A DNA stretch of 64,000 bases from Shinisaurus crocodilurus (GCA_021292165.1 JAHFWL010000175.1:558001-622000); one strand, 5' to 3'; positions 53,895 to 64,000 are shown, numbered from the stretch's first letter. Notes: generated from the letters alone by a model not told the origin. Translations and numbers: made by a program.

Positions 53895-54022
53895 GGTTCA
53901 ATCCTATGCAAGTTTAGACAGAAAAAGGTTCTACAACCCCAGCATTCCCCGGATGGCCATGCTGGCTGGGGAATGCTGGGAGTTGTAGGACATTTTTCTT
54001 TCTAAACAAGCATAGGCTTGTG
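53895..54022. mobile_element. Palindromic MITE with CAATCCTATGCA end
   Basis: Left TTCAATCCTATGCAAGTTTA and right TAAACAAGCATAGGCTTGTG are inverted. Long inner arms TTCTACAACCCCAGCATTCC and GGGAATGCTGGGAGTTGTAG pair around GGATGGCCATGCTGG. Best preserved member of this family in the window. Confidence 0.8.
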
Positions 54023-54479
54023 TCCCAAAATTATTTGCAAGTTCTAAAGTCTAAGAGTCTAAAAAGGACCACAGTTACACAAATCCTTGGTTCCAGTGGT
54101 CCAACAAAGATTAGAGGAAAAGCAGTGAGAGAGCGACGTGAAGAAGTGCTTTTATGTACTTGTTCTGGCCAGAGGTGGGGCCCCCAGTGAGTGATGAGGC
54201 AGCTATATTTCAATCAAAAATGGAGTGTGTGGGTAGTTAGACCACCCATTCACCAATGAGAAGTGAGGTGTCTGTCCCCCAACAATCTCACATTTTATGC
54301 CCATGTGTTTTGAGAATATCTCCAGCATTATCACCAACAGGTTAATCTGAGGACTCCTCTAAAATGTTGCTAAAGGTCTACCATCTGAACATGTCATCTT
54401 ACATCTTCCTTGAACTTACAGTCAACTGCAGTCATCTTTGGTCATACATGCCTTAACACCTCTTCCCAGTTATTGTTAA
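54023..54479. other. No recognised feature
   Basis: Unique-looking sequence between the MITE and the zinc-finger LINE. Confidence 0.35.
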
Positions 54480-54485
54480 TAGTCA

Positions 54486-55988
54486 TTGAACTTTGATTTA
54501 TGGCCAGAAACTATTGGAAAAGACGGAGTTGGTAATAGCAACCCGAATGGACTCTTACTTTTGTCTATATGTGCAGAGCATAATCTCACTATTACAAACA
54601 CGCTCTTGCGACAAAAGAATAAGCTTAAAACATCATGGCAGCACCCACGGTCAAAGCACTGGCATCTTCTGGATTATGTAATTGTCCGTGTTAGAGATCG
54701 CCGCGATGTACTTCTTACTAGGCCCATGTTGAGTGCCGACGACTGCTGGACAGACCACCGACTAATCCGGTCCACAATGGTTATCAACATTGCTCCCCAA
54801 CGTAGGCTTCAAGGAAGGAAACCAAGGCGTAAAATGAACATCCAAGTCCTTCAAGATCCTATTAAGCAAACTCGTCTTCAATCACTTCTTAAGGAACATC
54901 TACCTACGGAACCTCCTGACAACATTGAGGACCATTGGTCTAAGCTGAAAACCTCCATTACTGCAGCTTGTGAACAAACTATTGGATATGAAACTAAGAA
55001 ACATCAGGATTGGTTTGATGAAAATGATAATGAGATTAAATATATAATTGACCAAAAAAGGAAAGCCTTCCAAATATGGCAAAATGATATTAACTGCGCT
55101 GCCAAGAAAAAAACCTACGCTATCGCAAAGGCTGAGGTCCAAAGAAGAACAAGAGAACTTAAGAACGCTTGGTGGAAAAAGAAAGCTGAAGAAATTCAAC
55201 AACTTGCAGAATCTCATGATGCACGGGGCTTTTTTAAGGCCACAAGGGCCATTTATGGACCAAAAACCTATGGTACAAACCCTTTACAATCAAAAGATGG
55301 CACCAAACTCTTAAAAGACAAAGAGTCTATTGCACTGCGTTGGAAAGAGCATTATTATGACCTTTTAAATCGTAAATCTAAGGTGGATAATGAGATTTTT
55401 TCGCAAATCCCACAAAAACAAATTAAAGAGGAACTTGCAATACTCCCCACTTTGGATGAAGTAAAAAAAGCCATTAATCAAATGAAGAACAACAAAGCTA
55501 GTGGACCAGATGGGATTCCTGCTGAAATCTTTAAAGAAGGGGGCCCCGAACTTGTACAACATCTTCATAAACTCATTGAAAAAATCTGGATAAGAGAAGA
55601 GATCCCAGAAGACTTCAGGGATGCCATAATTATCACCCTCTTTAAGAAGGGTGATAGAACAGACTGTGGAAACTATCGGGGCATTTCTCTCTTAGCAACC
55701 GCAGGTAAAATATTTGCTAGGATTCTCGCAAACCGTCTTCTATCTATTTCAGAAGAGATCCTCCCTGAAACTCAATATGGTTTCCGCCCCTCTAGAGGGA
55801 CAGTAGACATGATTTTTACTGCACGTCAGCTCCAAGAAAAATGCCGGGAGCAAAATCAACCCCTTTATATGGCATTTATTGATTTGGCTAAGGCCTTTGA
55901 TACTGTAGACCGTACAGCTCTCTGGACTATCCTTATGAAAATTGGATGCCCCAATAAATTTGTGAATATCTTGCGTGGATCAGGTTAA
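54486..55988 (+). pseudogene. Zinc-finger LINE: endonuclease end and RT, first part
   Basis: The 500-codon frame begins just after the GDFN-type position (LNFDLWPETIGKDGVGNSNP), then WHLLDYVIVRVRDRRDV and DDCWTDHRLIRS (DH box of the endonuclease). A long charged linker (KKKAEEIQQL) leads to the RT: MKNNKASGPDGIPAEIFKEG, LFKKGDRTDCGNYRGISLLA, ETQYGFRPSRGTVDMIFTA and LYMAFIDLAKAFDTVDRTAL (motif A). The frame ends at about 55985 after KFVNILRGSG, where the block leading to motif B' (about 30 residues) is missing. Confidence 0.9.
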
Positions 55989-56502
55989 ACAGGGATGTGT
56001 TATCGCCCCAACATTATTTGCCATTTTCATCGCCATGGTTTTACATCTTGTCAAGGGGAAACTTCCCACTGGTGTGGGAATTATATATCGAACAGATGGA
56101 AAGCTTTTTAATCTCAGCAGGCTGAAAGCAAAAAGTAAGGTAATTACAACCTCCGTTGTGGAACTTCAGTATGCTGATGATAATGTGGTCTCCGCACATT
56201 CAGAGGATGATCTCCAAACTATCCTAAATGCTTTTGCAGAAGCATACGGAAAACTTGGTCTCTCACTTAACATCAAAAAACCCAAAGTGCTTCATCAGCA
56301 AGTGCAAGCTAACCCTTTGGTGATGCCATCTATCCAGCTTGGCGGGACAATACTGGAAAATGTCGATCATTTTCTCTATCTTGGCAGCTATCTTTCTGTT
56401 ACAGCTAACATCGACAGTGAAATCCAGCATTGTTTGAGCTCCGCAAGTGCCGCATTTTCTCGAATGAAACATAGAGTGTTCGAGGATCAGGGATATTTGT
56501 AA
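55975..56502 (+). pseudogene. Zinc-finger LINE: RT, second part
   Basis: The shifted frame picks up at DQVKQGCVIAPTLFAIFIAM (motif B' region), then LQYADDNVVSAHSEDDLQTI (intact YADD), GLSLNIKKPKVLHQQV and HFLYLGSYLSVTANIDSEIQ. It ends at a frameshift near 56500 (EDQGYL, stop), where the next frame carries KTLVYEAIVLPTLLYACETW. Confidence 0.9.
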
Positions 56503-56509
56503 GAAGACC

Positions 56510-57121
56510 AAAACACTGGTTTATGAAGCCATTGTATTACCAACTTTATTGTATGCCTGCGAAACATGGACTATCTATAAACGTCACTTCCACCTCCTTG
56601 AAAGGTTTCATCAACGTTGCCTCCGGAAAATCCTGCGAATTACTTGGGAAGATAGACGAACAAATGTCAGTGTACTGGAAGAAGCAAAGACTACTAGCAT
56701 TGAAAAAATGATCCTTCAACGCCAACTTCAGTGGACCGGTCATGTTGTTCGAATGCCTGACTGCCGTCTCCCAAAGCAGTTACTTTACTCCCAACTCAAG
56801 GATGGAAAGCGGAATATCGGTGGTCAATATAAGAGGTTTAAAGATGTTCATAAGGCTAATCTAAAAAAATGCAATATAAACATCGAAAACTGGGAAGCTC
56901 TAGCCCATGAACGATCTAACTGGAGGTTGGCCTTTCACAAAGGTTCCATGGACTTTGAAGAAGCCCGAGTGCAAGGTGAAAGGGAGAAACGTGCTAAGCG
57001 AAAAGCACGTCAAATGAATCCTTTACAGGACCATTTTCTATCTGGTAACCTGTGTCCTCACTGTGGGAAGATGTGTGGATCTAGAATTGGCCTCCACAGT
57101 CACTTACGGACCCATCACTAG
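56510..57121 (+). pseudogene. Zinc-finger LINE: C-terminal domain with C2H2 finger
   Basis: Following YEAIVLPTLLYACETWTIYK, the frame reads RFHQRCLRKILRITWEDRRT, RQLQWTGHVVRMPDCRLPKQ and EREKRAKRKARQMNPLQDHF. It ends CPHCGKMCGSRIGLHSHLRT and HH before a stop. The final CPHC...GLHSHLRTH is a C2H2 zinc finger, which may bind nucleic acid at the target. The same C-terminus is seen in the inverted copy (CPHCGKLCGSRIGLHSHLRT). Confidence 0.9.
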
Positions 57122-57215
57122 AGTCTACACAATCTTCTTTAGAATTTCCTCCTTTTATCCCGGAAGACAATCTTACTCGATCACGAGTGATCGCCTGATG
57201 ATGATGATGATGATT

Positions 57216-57601
57216 GTTATGGCTTCCTAAACCAGCAGGTGAGTAAGGACATTCTTCAGCCTTCCTTATCAGTGCAAGTTTACAACATGAGCTGCTTAAT
57301 AAAGTTTCCCCCCCTCCTAGTTGGTATCTGAACACACTCCATCTCTTCGCTCATATCAGCAGCTCTGCAAACACAGCTTGCAGTGACCTTGCTACTGCTC
57401 TGCAAAAGCCGTTTGCAAAAGGCAGCTGCATTTTTTCTCTGTTCTTTCAAAGCCAGTCCTTTAAAGTCTTAGTTAGAGGTACTATAATGCCATAACATTA
57501 ATTAGCATAGAATCACAATTTCAGGGTCTTCTTGCCCATGGGTCAGGGATCTGGGGTCTTTTAAATATGAGTCTGAGATCTTTTAGGGGATCTCCTTGTC
57601 G
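57216..57601. other. Spacer between inverted LINE copies
   Basis: Unique-looking sequence of about 390 bases between the two LINE tails. No feature recognised. Confidence 0.4.
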
Positions 57602-57643
<42 letters not shown>

Positions 57644-57960
57644 GGCGATCACTCTTGACCGAGTAAGATTGTCTTCCAGGATAAAAGGAGGAAATTCTAA
57701 AGAAGATTGTGTAGACTCTAGCGATGGGTCCGTAAGTGACTGTGGAGGCCAATTCTAGATCCACACAGCTTCCCACAGTGAGGACACAGGTTACCAGATG
57801 GAAGATGGTCCTGTAAAGGATTCGTTTGACATGCTTTTCGCTTAGCACATTTCTCCCTTTCACCTTGCACGTGGGCTTCTTCAAAGTCCATGGAACCTTT
57901 GTGAAAGGCCAACCTCCATTTAGATCGTTCATGGGCCAGAGCTTCCCAGTATCTCCTTGT
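57602..57960 (-). mobile_element. Zinc-finger LINE 3' end, second copy
   Basis: The plus strand starts with 13 or so ATC units (57606-57643) and TCAGGCGATCACTCTTGACC, the inverse of the tail at 57180-57214. On the minus strand the frame reads ALAHERSKWRLAFHKGSMDF, EREKCAKRKACQTNPLQDHL and CPHCGKLCGSRIGLHSHLRT. Only the last ~90 codons are kept. It is close to the first copy, so the two insertions are of similar family age. They lie tail to tail. Confidence 0.92.
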
Positions 57961-58544
57961 AGGTCTCCCAAAACCCACATTCAAACCGTTCCACCATTCC
58001 AAATCAAATTAGCTATCTGCAGTTTGAAGTAGCCTCTTCAGTCTTTTGATAGCAACATTTTCAGTGCCAGATTAACAGGATTAATGTATTCTTTCCCCAC
58101 CCCACCCCGCTTCCTATGATCCCAGAAATCCTCAGAAGGGGCCAGCAGTCGTTGTAAGAGATTATTCTAGTGACTTCTCACTGGCCAGGTGTTGGTGGTT
58201 CCTGGGCCTAGTTAATCTTTCTGCACAGAGGAGCTGGAGGCTAATACAGGATCCCATAACACATCCTTGCTCAGAGTTGTTCCAACTGACAGCCTAGATG
58301 TTACTTGGAAAAGGTCCTAAATACCCCATTATCATCTAGACAAATTCTACCAGCAGGGCATAAAACAACAAATAAAGAACTTAGGTCCCCTGGTGCCAGA
58401 CTTTGGGCAGAGTTCCTGGGAAAAACAACCTAATGGGGATTCTTGAGTTTCTCTAGGCTGGGCTTTTCAAGGGGCTCAGTACCATCTCCCCGTCCTCTTT
58501 CTTCATGCCATGTGTAATTTTATTCATGTTTATTGCGTGTCCCC
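57961..58544. other. No recognised feature
   Basis: No repeat or coding motif recognised. Confidence 0.35.
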
Positions 58545-58740
58545 CTTACTCACCATTTTTCTAAGCTAAAAAGTCCCAGACATAGTAACCTTTCCTCATA
58601 GGGGAGTTGCACTACCCACTTGATCATGTGGGTTGCCCTTTTGTGCACCTTTTCCTGCGCTACAGTATCCCTTTTTAATGTGCAATGACCAGAATAGTCC
58701 AAGTGTGGTAGCACCATAGATTTGTATAAAGACATTATGA
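58545..58740 (-). pseudogene. Older CR1-type RT relic
   Basis: The minus strand reads MSLYKSMVLPHLDYSGHCTL, VAQEKVHKRATHMIKW and LPYEERLLCLGLFSLEKW. This corresponds to the CR1 stretch [20 protein letters not shown]...[18 protein letters not shown] of the young copies, but is clearly diverged. It is a fragment of an older or different CR1 lineage. Confidence 0.8.
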
Positions 58741-59057
58741 TACTGACAATTATATTTTTTATTCATTTCCTTGTGATCCCCAACTAGGGATGTATGAGAA
58801 ATTTGTTTCAGTGGGTTGTTAATTTTTTTAAAAAAATTTTTTATCAACAAACAATACAACATGAAAACATAACTGACACCAAGCATGAAATAACCTATCG
58901 ATAATGACCTGGATATGGCAATACAGATATATAAAACTGTAGGACTAAGCTTCCTCTGGAGCAAGGGTCCTCAAACTTTTTAAACAGGGGGCCAGTTCAT
59001 GGTCCCTCAGACTGTTGGGGGGCCGGACTATAGTTTGAAAAAAATATGAACGAATGG

Positions 59058-59103
59058 ATCAAGTAAAAAAAAAAGGACCGCAGTCCTTTTTTTTTTACTT
59101 GAT
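59058..59103. repeat. Perfect 21-base hairpin in hAT
   Basis: The stem 59058-59078 (ATCAAGT, ten A, GGAC) pairs exactly with 59083-59103. The loop is CGCA. Confidence 0.95.
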
Positions 59104-59183
59104 TAAATGGAAAGTTATTCAATTAATAATAAATAAATTATAAATTATTTTGCTGTCTAAAATTGAAATACATTTTAAAAAGG

Positions 59184-59381
59184 AATAGAAAGGCTTGATT
59201 TGCACACTGCACATATCTTATTTGTAGCATAAAGAAACAGGAAAAAACAATACAAGGATCACAGCCTTAAAAGCACAAACAGAATAGAAAGGCTTGATTT
59301 GCACACTGCACATATCTTATTTGTAGCGCAAAAAAGCAGGAAAAAAAACAATACAAGGATCACAGCCTTAAAAGTGCAAAC
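59184..59381. repeat. 99-base tandem duplication in hAT
   Basis: Two adjacent copies starting AATAGAAAGGCTTGATTTGC, with a few differences (GCATAAAGAAAC versus GCGCAAAAAAGC). Confidence 0.9.
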
Positions 59382-60432
59382 ACAGAGACTGGGGGGGCGG
59401 CCCACAGAGCCACTGACTCCTCCATGGACCATAAGAGGGGCTGGCGTGTGCGGGATGGGGGGTGCTGTTTGCATTTCTGCACTCCCCCCGCTGGATCTTG
59501 GGCCACACCAGCTCCGGGTTCTGCCGCTTGGGGTGAGCGGGGCAGCGGCAGAGCCGAGTGTGGAGGCCAGAATATGGGGCGCAGTTGTCGTCCCCCCCCC
59601 GCGCCACAGGGTTAGAGTGGCTAGCCCTGCAGGCATCGGCCGGTCCCGCTGGGCCAGAGGCGACTGAAAGAGTCTCCCGGCGCCCACCCTGGTGTGGAGC
59701 GGAGCGCAGCACCCACAGCTGGTGCTCCCCACTCGGGCGACTGCGACTCACCGGGAGTATCAGATGCCGGCGTGGAAGTTCCTGAAGAGGAACCGGTCGT
59801 CGCCCGTGCACCACGTTGGACACGGCGGCGGCGGAGCCGAGCAGGCGCTGAGTGAGGCCTGGGCGCGCGGCAGCACCATCAGTGCGCCGTGCATTGCCAG
59901 GCAACCCTGCGGCAAGTGTGCGTGATGCGGCGCCCCGGCCGGCCAGCAACAGGCCGCGCGTCAAGGCCGTTGAGCCGCCGCTGCCGCTGGCCCGCCCCGT
60001 CATCGCAGAATGGTCCTCCGGCCACTCCGCATCAGCATGGTAACGCGGCGGCGCGACTCCTCCGGGAAGGGGCAGCAGAGCGCCCACCCACCTGGCCGGG
60101 AGGGGGCCGAAGGGCAGAGTTTGCTGCGGCTGGCGCACATGTTCCTTTCCGGCCCCTGCTTCCGGTCCGCCTCTTAGCTGTTCGGCGGCTGCGCTGAACA
60201 GCTGTTTATTCCCCAGGGGAAGCAGGCATACCTCAGCGGCTTGGCGGGCACGCCACTCTGGGGTTTCCCTCCATGCCTTTCTTCCCAGTGGCTTACTCCG
60301 GCGGGGCGGATTCCCAGCAGGCAGGGAGCCTCTAGATCGGCTGCCGGGCCGGATAAAAAGGCCCGGCGGGCCGGATGTGGCCCGCGGGCCTTAGTTTGAA
60401 GACCCCTGCTCTGGAGGGTCTACCAATCTAAA

Positions 60433-60717
60433 TTAAGCTAGGGAGTCATTGTCAATTGCATTATCACTCATGGCCCTTAGCTCTTTGGTTAATTTTTCTA
60501 GTAAGGCAATATCCCAAAGTTTCTTTTCCCAGCTTTCGATTGATGGTCTGCATGTAGATTTCCAGACTGATGCAATTTCCATTCTTGCCACAGTCCAGAA
60601 GAATGTTAATAAATCCTTATGCAGTAGGTGCTTGTTGTATAAGGTGCTTGTTGTCTCCCACAAAGAGGGACACCTGACAATGTGAAACACTGACAGAATG
60701 GATTTAACAAAATCCAC
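60433..60717 (-). pseudogene. L1 ORF2 C-terminal remnant
   Basis: The 94-codon frame includes LLTFFWTVARMEIASVWKST and PSIESWEKKLWDIALLEKLT. This has the A-IA--WK---PS---W---L-----EKLT pattern of the extreme C-terminus of vertebrate L1 ORF2, after the RT. No catalytic domain is present. Confidence 0.7.
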
Positions 60718-60760
60718 ACATCCCTGGTTATGTTTCAGTTTTGAGAGTACATAAATATAG

Positions 60761-61349
60761 CTCTGTCCTGCTTAGGCCAGGTCAGGCTCAGTCCTGGGTC
60801 AGCCAATGGGGCAAGTCTGTATAGCAAAATCAAAAAGCAGGCAGAGGTCAGAAACACAGTGTTACCTGTCAAGAAGAGAGGGAGTCCAAAGCAGGATCTG
60901 AGGCAAAGCTGAAGTCAAGAACAGGTAACCAGTCCAAAACAAGCACAGTCCAAGGAACAGGTCTTACCAGAGGACAAGGGAGAGATCAGTCCAAACAAGA
61001 AGCAAGATCTCAGTTGAAGGCTTATAAACTGGAGTATCCAGCGCCTTGCCTTGGACTCTAGTGCAACATGTCAGAGGCTTCTGGAAGAAGTCCTCATCAT
61101 GAGGGCCCTACTCACAAGAAGCCCTTCACTCATGAGGAGCCTTTCTTTGCAACCGGGCATTCCACAGGCAGGGATCCTTCTGGCCTGCCTCTTGAGATGC
61201 CGCTGCTCTTGGGGACTAGGTGATCACTCAGCCTCTGTCTCGGAGGCAGAGTGTTCCCCCTTCTGTTGCCTGCCTCTGGGGCCTTTAGTTCCTCCTCCTC
61301 CTCCTCCGAGGATTTCTTCCAGCGGGGACATGACACTCTAAACAGTTTG
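60761..61349 (-). other. Unclassified repeat-like sequence
   Basis: On the minus strand it carries acidic sense near the start (SSEEEEEELKAPEAGNR at 61270-61330). Pyrimidine-rich text with TTGGACTGTGCTTGTTTTGG and GCTTTGCCTCAGATCCTGCT follows, similar in style to 10085-10200 and 35870-35960. Possibly a decayed LTR element; not identified. Confidence 0.3.
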
Positions 61350-61351
61350 TA

Positions 61352-61602
61352 CAGTAATACCTTGGATTGCAAGTAACTTGATTTGAGAGCGTTTTGCAAG
61401 ACAAGCAAATTTTTAAATATTTATTTAATATTTTTTACTTGATATACAAGCGACGTCTTGCAATACAGGTACCGTAGTACGGCTTAAATTAAAAAATCTC
61501 TGTACAAATTTTTTTGGGGGGGATTTTGTTTTGATATAAGAGTGTTTTGGATTACAAGCACGTTTCCGGAACGAATTATGCTCTCAATCCAAGGCATGAC
61601 TG
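61352..61602 (+). mobile_element. Tigger-like MITE (copy 2)
   Basis: Nearly identical to 5583-5832 over its whole length and in the same orientation. It has ends CAGTAATACCTTGGATTG and inverse CAGTCATGCCTTGGATTG, and TA at both flanks (61350-61351 and 61603-61604). Confidence 0.88.
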
Positions 61603-61604
61603 TA

Positions 61605-61879
61605 TTTCAATTTCATTTTGAATCAGGTTATTTTTTAAAAGAAAAAAATCATTAAGAAAATGAATTCAAATTAAGTTACATTAAAATCCTTTAAAAACAA
61701 CAACAACACACAAGCAAACGCATTGAGTGTTACACTTCAATTCCCAGAACATCTACGTTTTGCTTCCCTGCATTACAGGAAGTTTTGAAGTCTGAATAAG
61801 TCCTTTAGCCATACATAAAGGTGTCACTGGTGGTGAAAGTGAGGGTTCTGTCACATACCAGCCCATGTTTTTCCAGCAA
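61605..61879. other. No recognised feature
   Basis: AT-rich, no motif. Confidence 0.35.
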
Positions 61880-62015
61880 CCTTGAGTGGTCCATCTAGCC
61901 CTGACTAGCAGAGGCTCTCCTAAGTCTTGGCTGTAGACCATCTGCTACCCGAGATGCCAGGGATTGGATCTGGCACCTGAGGCATGCAACGGATGTGCTC
62001 TGCTACTGAGCTCCT
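61880..62015 (-). mobile_element. tRNA-headed SINE
   Basis: The plus strand reads TGGTCCATCTAGCCCTGACT, AGATGCCAGGGATTGGATCT and TGCTCTGCTACTGAGCTCCT, the inverse of the SINE at 9405. The B box GATCCAATCCC and A box AGCTCAGTAGCAGAGCA are recognisable on the minus strand. Confidence 0.75.
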
Positions 62016-64000
62016 GAACAGGAGAAGGCAGGGTGCAAGGAAAGAAAGAAAAGGCAAACTAGACTCACTAGAAAAATCAAGAAGTTACTTGTCAGCCTAA
62101 AAGCACAAAAATGCATTCACTTGGCAGAGGCTTGAGGAATAGATATACATTATTTTTAACTTGGGACTTTCTCTTATTTCAAAAATCCAATATAGTTCAG
62201 GGTTTAAGGATTGCTCACAAAGCCCTTTTTGGTCCACAACATGAAGTGTGAACCCTTTTTGTGGAATAATATGGGCCACATTTTTAGAAAATGTCTTGGT
62301 TTTCTTTCAGTGTTCAGGTTTTGTTATTCAGTAGATGTTATATTAAATTGGATTTTGTGTCCATCATTATTAAAATGTGAAGTGTGTCGGTCACAAAACA
62401 TACATTTCAGGGCAGTCAGCTGAATAATTCTTTTCTTTATTATCCCAAATTACTGCTGAGCTCTGGAGAGGTGAGCAGTTTAGCCAATTATTGCCATTTG
62501 AGCTGGATTTGTGGGTGATTAGCTTCTGGTCGAATTCAGTCCTGGTAAGGGCTTTGAAGCCTTCACTTGTGTGATTTTCACAGCAGTGAGGTAGGAATAG
62601 ACGCAGCTAATGACAGGAAGGTCGCTTGGGTTATGTGACCTGTGAGGGGGGTGGTTAGGTTTAGCAAATAGGGCATCCACAATAACAAGTGTGTCACTAA
62701 CCCTGCCGTGCATAATCGAAGTTTTATAGGATTGTTGGAGATGCTGACAGCTCAATTAAAGTGTAACCCTTTGTACCGTACACCCTGGTAGAATGACAGA
62801 AATATTACCAACAAAAAAAAGGAGGGGGCCACAAGGGAACTGGTTAAGGTTCCTATATTCTTTTTCACTACTTCATGGAAGGATCTACAGAGTAGCTGCA
62901 AAAAGCATCCATTTGTGAAATAGCTTGTCTGGGGGAGAGGGGGTATGGTACCAAACATAGTGTGTGTTTTTTGAGCTTCTGTTAAGTGGTGTTCCTGATG
63001 TTTCTATGGAAACAGTTTCGATCAGGATAGAAAGTTTAATTCTGTTTTTAAAGCATTCTGGAATTCTCCCACTTCCAGCCCCTACCATATCCACCAGCCT
63101 CTTCCACCTTATCTATCTGGCTAGAAAATGTGATGTAAGGCAAAATGATTGGGGGTTCAGTTTCTTATATTGCCTAGCTCAGATTTTGGGGATAGATAGA
63201 AGTATTTAATATTTGTTCATATTTTATGAATGACATTGCTTCATGCTTTTATAGAGAATAAAACTGAATCTAGTAGATTACTTTCCCCCTCCTAACGCTG
63301 TCCTCTTACTGAATTATATTGGCATTCATATATATACTGATTGCTACTCCCCTCTCCCAATGTGTTGTATTTCATAATTATATTAAGAGAAAATGTTCAC
63401 TGTATTCAATTTTCTTGGTGCATAAGTTGTGTTTTTCCAGCAACACCAAAAATGTTTTAAACAGTTAAAAAAATGTTTTAAACTGGGTCAACTCCCAAAA
63501 ATATTTGAACTTATTTCTATAACCAAAGACATCTTGGCACCACTGTTAGGTTTCTTCAGCACTAAGCAAAGGTTTGCATCCTGTTACATTTTGTACTCTC
63601 TCTGACATCTGAGGTAAACCTGGCAGTGCCACAAAGGGGTTATTAAATCTGCTGCTTAGCAGCATGGTGTCTTTCTTGGGGGTCGGAGGAGAAACACTGT
63701 AGAAAGCCACAGAGGGATCTGTGCTGCCTGAGTACTGAATGAACTGAGTAGCTTGGTAGATAATTTGTATTCAGTGTCCTACCCCAGTGACAAAGAGGAA
63801 ATTTGTCAGGAGCAATGTAGTGCCGACTGCCATTATAAGCATATACTTCAAAAGCAACACAGTAAACTCAGTGATATATCCACACTTACGGTTGCTATAT
63901 GACCTGGTTTTCCAGGATTTTCCATCCAGTTTTGCATACATTCTGTCATGCCACCTGTCGTGCTTTTGGGGGCTATTAGCTGGCCTGGATTCCCACCTGT
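62016..64000. other. Unique flank, no gene seen
   Basis: No transposon, exon or RNA gene recognised. Short open frames have no motif. Confidence 0.45.

Larger units (their letters stand above)
54480..57215 (+). mobile_element. Zinc-finger LINE (RTE-like), 5'-truncated
   Basis: The element encodes the end of an APE endonuclease, a reverse transcriptase and a C-terminal region ending in a C2H2 finger. After the stop at about 57121 only ~75 bases follow before a (GAT)n tail at 57197-57214. The very short 3' part and microsatellite tail resemble RTE-clade LINEs, but the clade is not certain. The 5' end is cut inside the endonuclease. Two frame breaks and an internal deletion show it is inactive. 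A second copy lies inverted at 57602. Confidence 0.85.
58962..60408. mobile_element. hAT element, GC-rich interior
   Basis: Ends CAAGGGTCCTCAAACT and, inverted, CAGGGGTCTTCAAACT (14 of 16 match) are flanked by a perfect 8-base target duplication CTCTGGAG (58954-58961 and 60409-60416). The left third is AT-rich, with a perfect hairpin (59058-59103) and a 99-base tandem duplication (59184-59282, 59283-59381). The rest (59380-60400) is GC- and CpG-rich. No transposase domain is recognised. Long minus-strand open sense in the GC-rich part has no motif and follows base composition. Confidence 0.9.
58822..60760 (-). mobile_element. L1 LINE 3' end, split by a hAT
   Basis: On the minus strand, an ORF2 C-terminus (60433-60717) is followed, after removal of the hAT at 58962-60408, by a 3' untranslated part. 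It ends in an A-rich tail (T-rich on the plus strand at 58822-58846). That order (coding end, UTR, A tail) is L1-like. The two halves join at the hAT target site CTCTGGAG. Confidence 0.65.

Noticed and set aside
59368..60138. 256-codon open frame on the minus strand in GC-rich DNA
   Set aside because: It lies within a hAT element of very high GC content, where stops are rare. No motif is recognised, and other frames are open too.
59380..60400. CpG island or gene promoter
   Set aside because: The stretch is bounded by hAT terminal repeats and an 8-base target duplication, so it is transposon interior.

Overview
The window looks like non-coding nuclear DNA from a squamate reptile, probably a lizard. 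It has no clear host gene, no rRNA or tRNA gene and no CRISPR. The organism call rests on the repeats. There are young CR1 LINEs with the usual ATTCTATGATTCTA-type tail, many L2 copies, a tRNA/BovB-type SINE of the Sauria kind, tRNA-headed SINEs, Helitrons, a DIRS-like element, hAT elements and many palindromic MITEs. That mix is typical of lizard and snake genomes. The species cannot be named from this.

Layout. 1-5.6 kb: an old L2 split by a nearly complete CR1 on the minus strand. 5.6-10.5 kb: a Tigger-like MITE, a CR1 tail joined to a DIRS reverse-transcriptase scrap, two SINEs and two palindromic MITEs. 10.57-13.02 kb: a composite Helitron carrying a 1.5-kb G-rich minisatellite. 13-19 kb: mostly unique sequence. 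19.0-20.3 kb: a truncated CR1 with an open RT frame. 20.6-21.8 kb: a second Helitron with the same kind of minisatellite. 22-25 kb: mostly unique, with one exon-like open segment after a good splice acceptor (24190-24315). 25.7-28.1 kb: a rearranged L2. 30.1-35.8 kb: several CR1 copies nested in each other, including an ORF1 esterase domain. 36-43 kb: MITEs, microsatellites and an LTR with a tRNA-Leu-like primer site. 43.2-44.9 kb: an L2 broken by a GC-rich insert. 45.4-51.7 kb: a decayed DIRS-like element carrying three secondary insertions. 54.5-58.0 kb: two tail-to-tail copies of a LINE whose protein ends in a C2H2 zinc finger. 58.8-60.8 kb: an L1 3' end split by a 1.45-kb GC-rich hAT. 61-64 kb: a second Tigger-like MITE, a SINE and unique flank.

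No genes work together here as a cellular pathway. The coding sequences seen belong to retrotransposons: CR1 ORF1 esterase, endonuclease and reverse transcriptase, L2 and L1 polyproteins, a zinc-finger LINE, and DIRS gag and RT. All are damaged by stops, frameshifts, deletions or insertions. The most unusual material is the pair of related Helitrons (composite ends, shared G-rich array), the multiply invaded DIRS-like element with a 0.4-kb inverted-terminal derivative inside its gag region, and the GC-rich hairpin insert in L2. Boundaries are read by eye. Those supported by target-site duplications are the most reliable.
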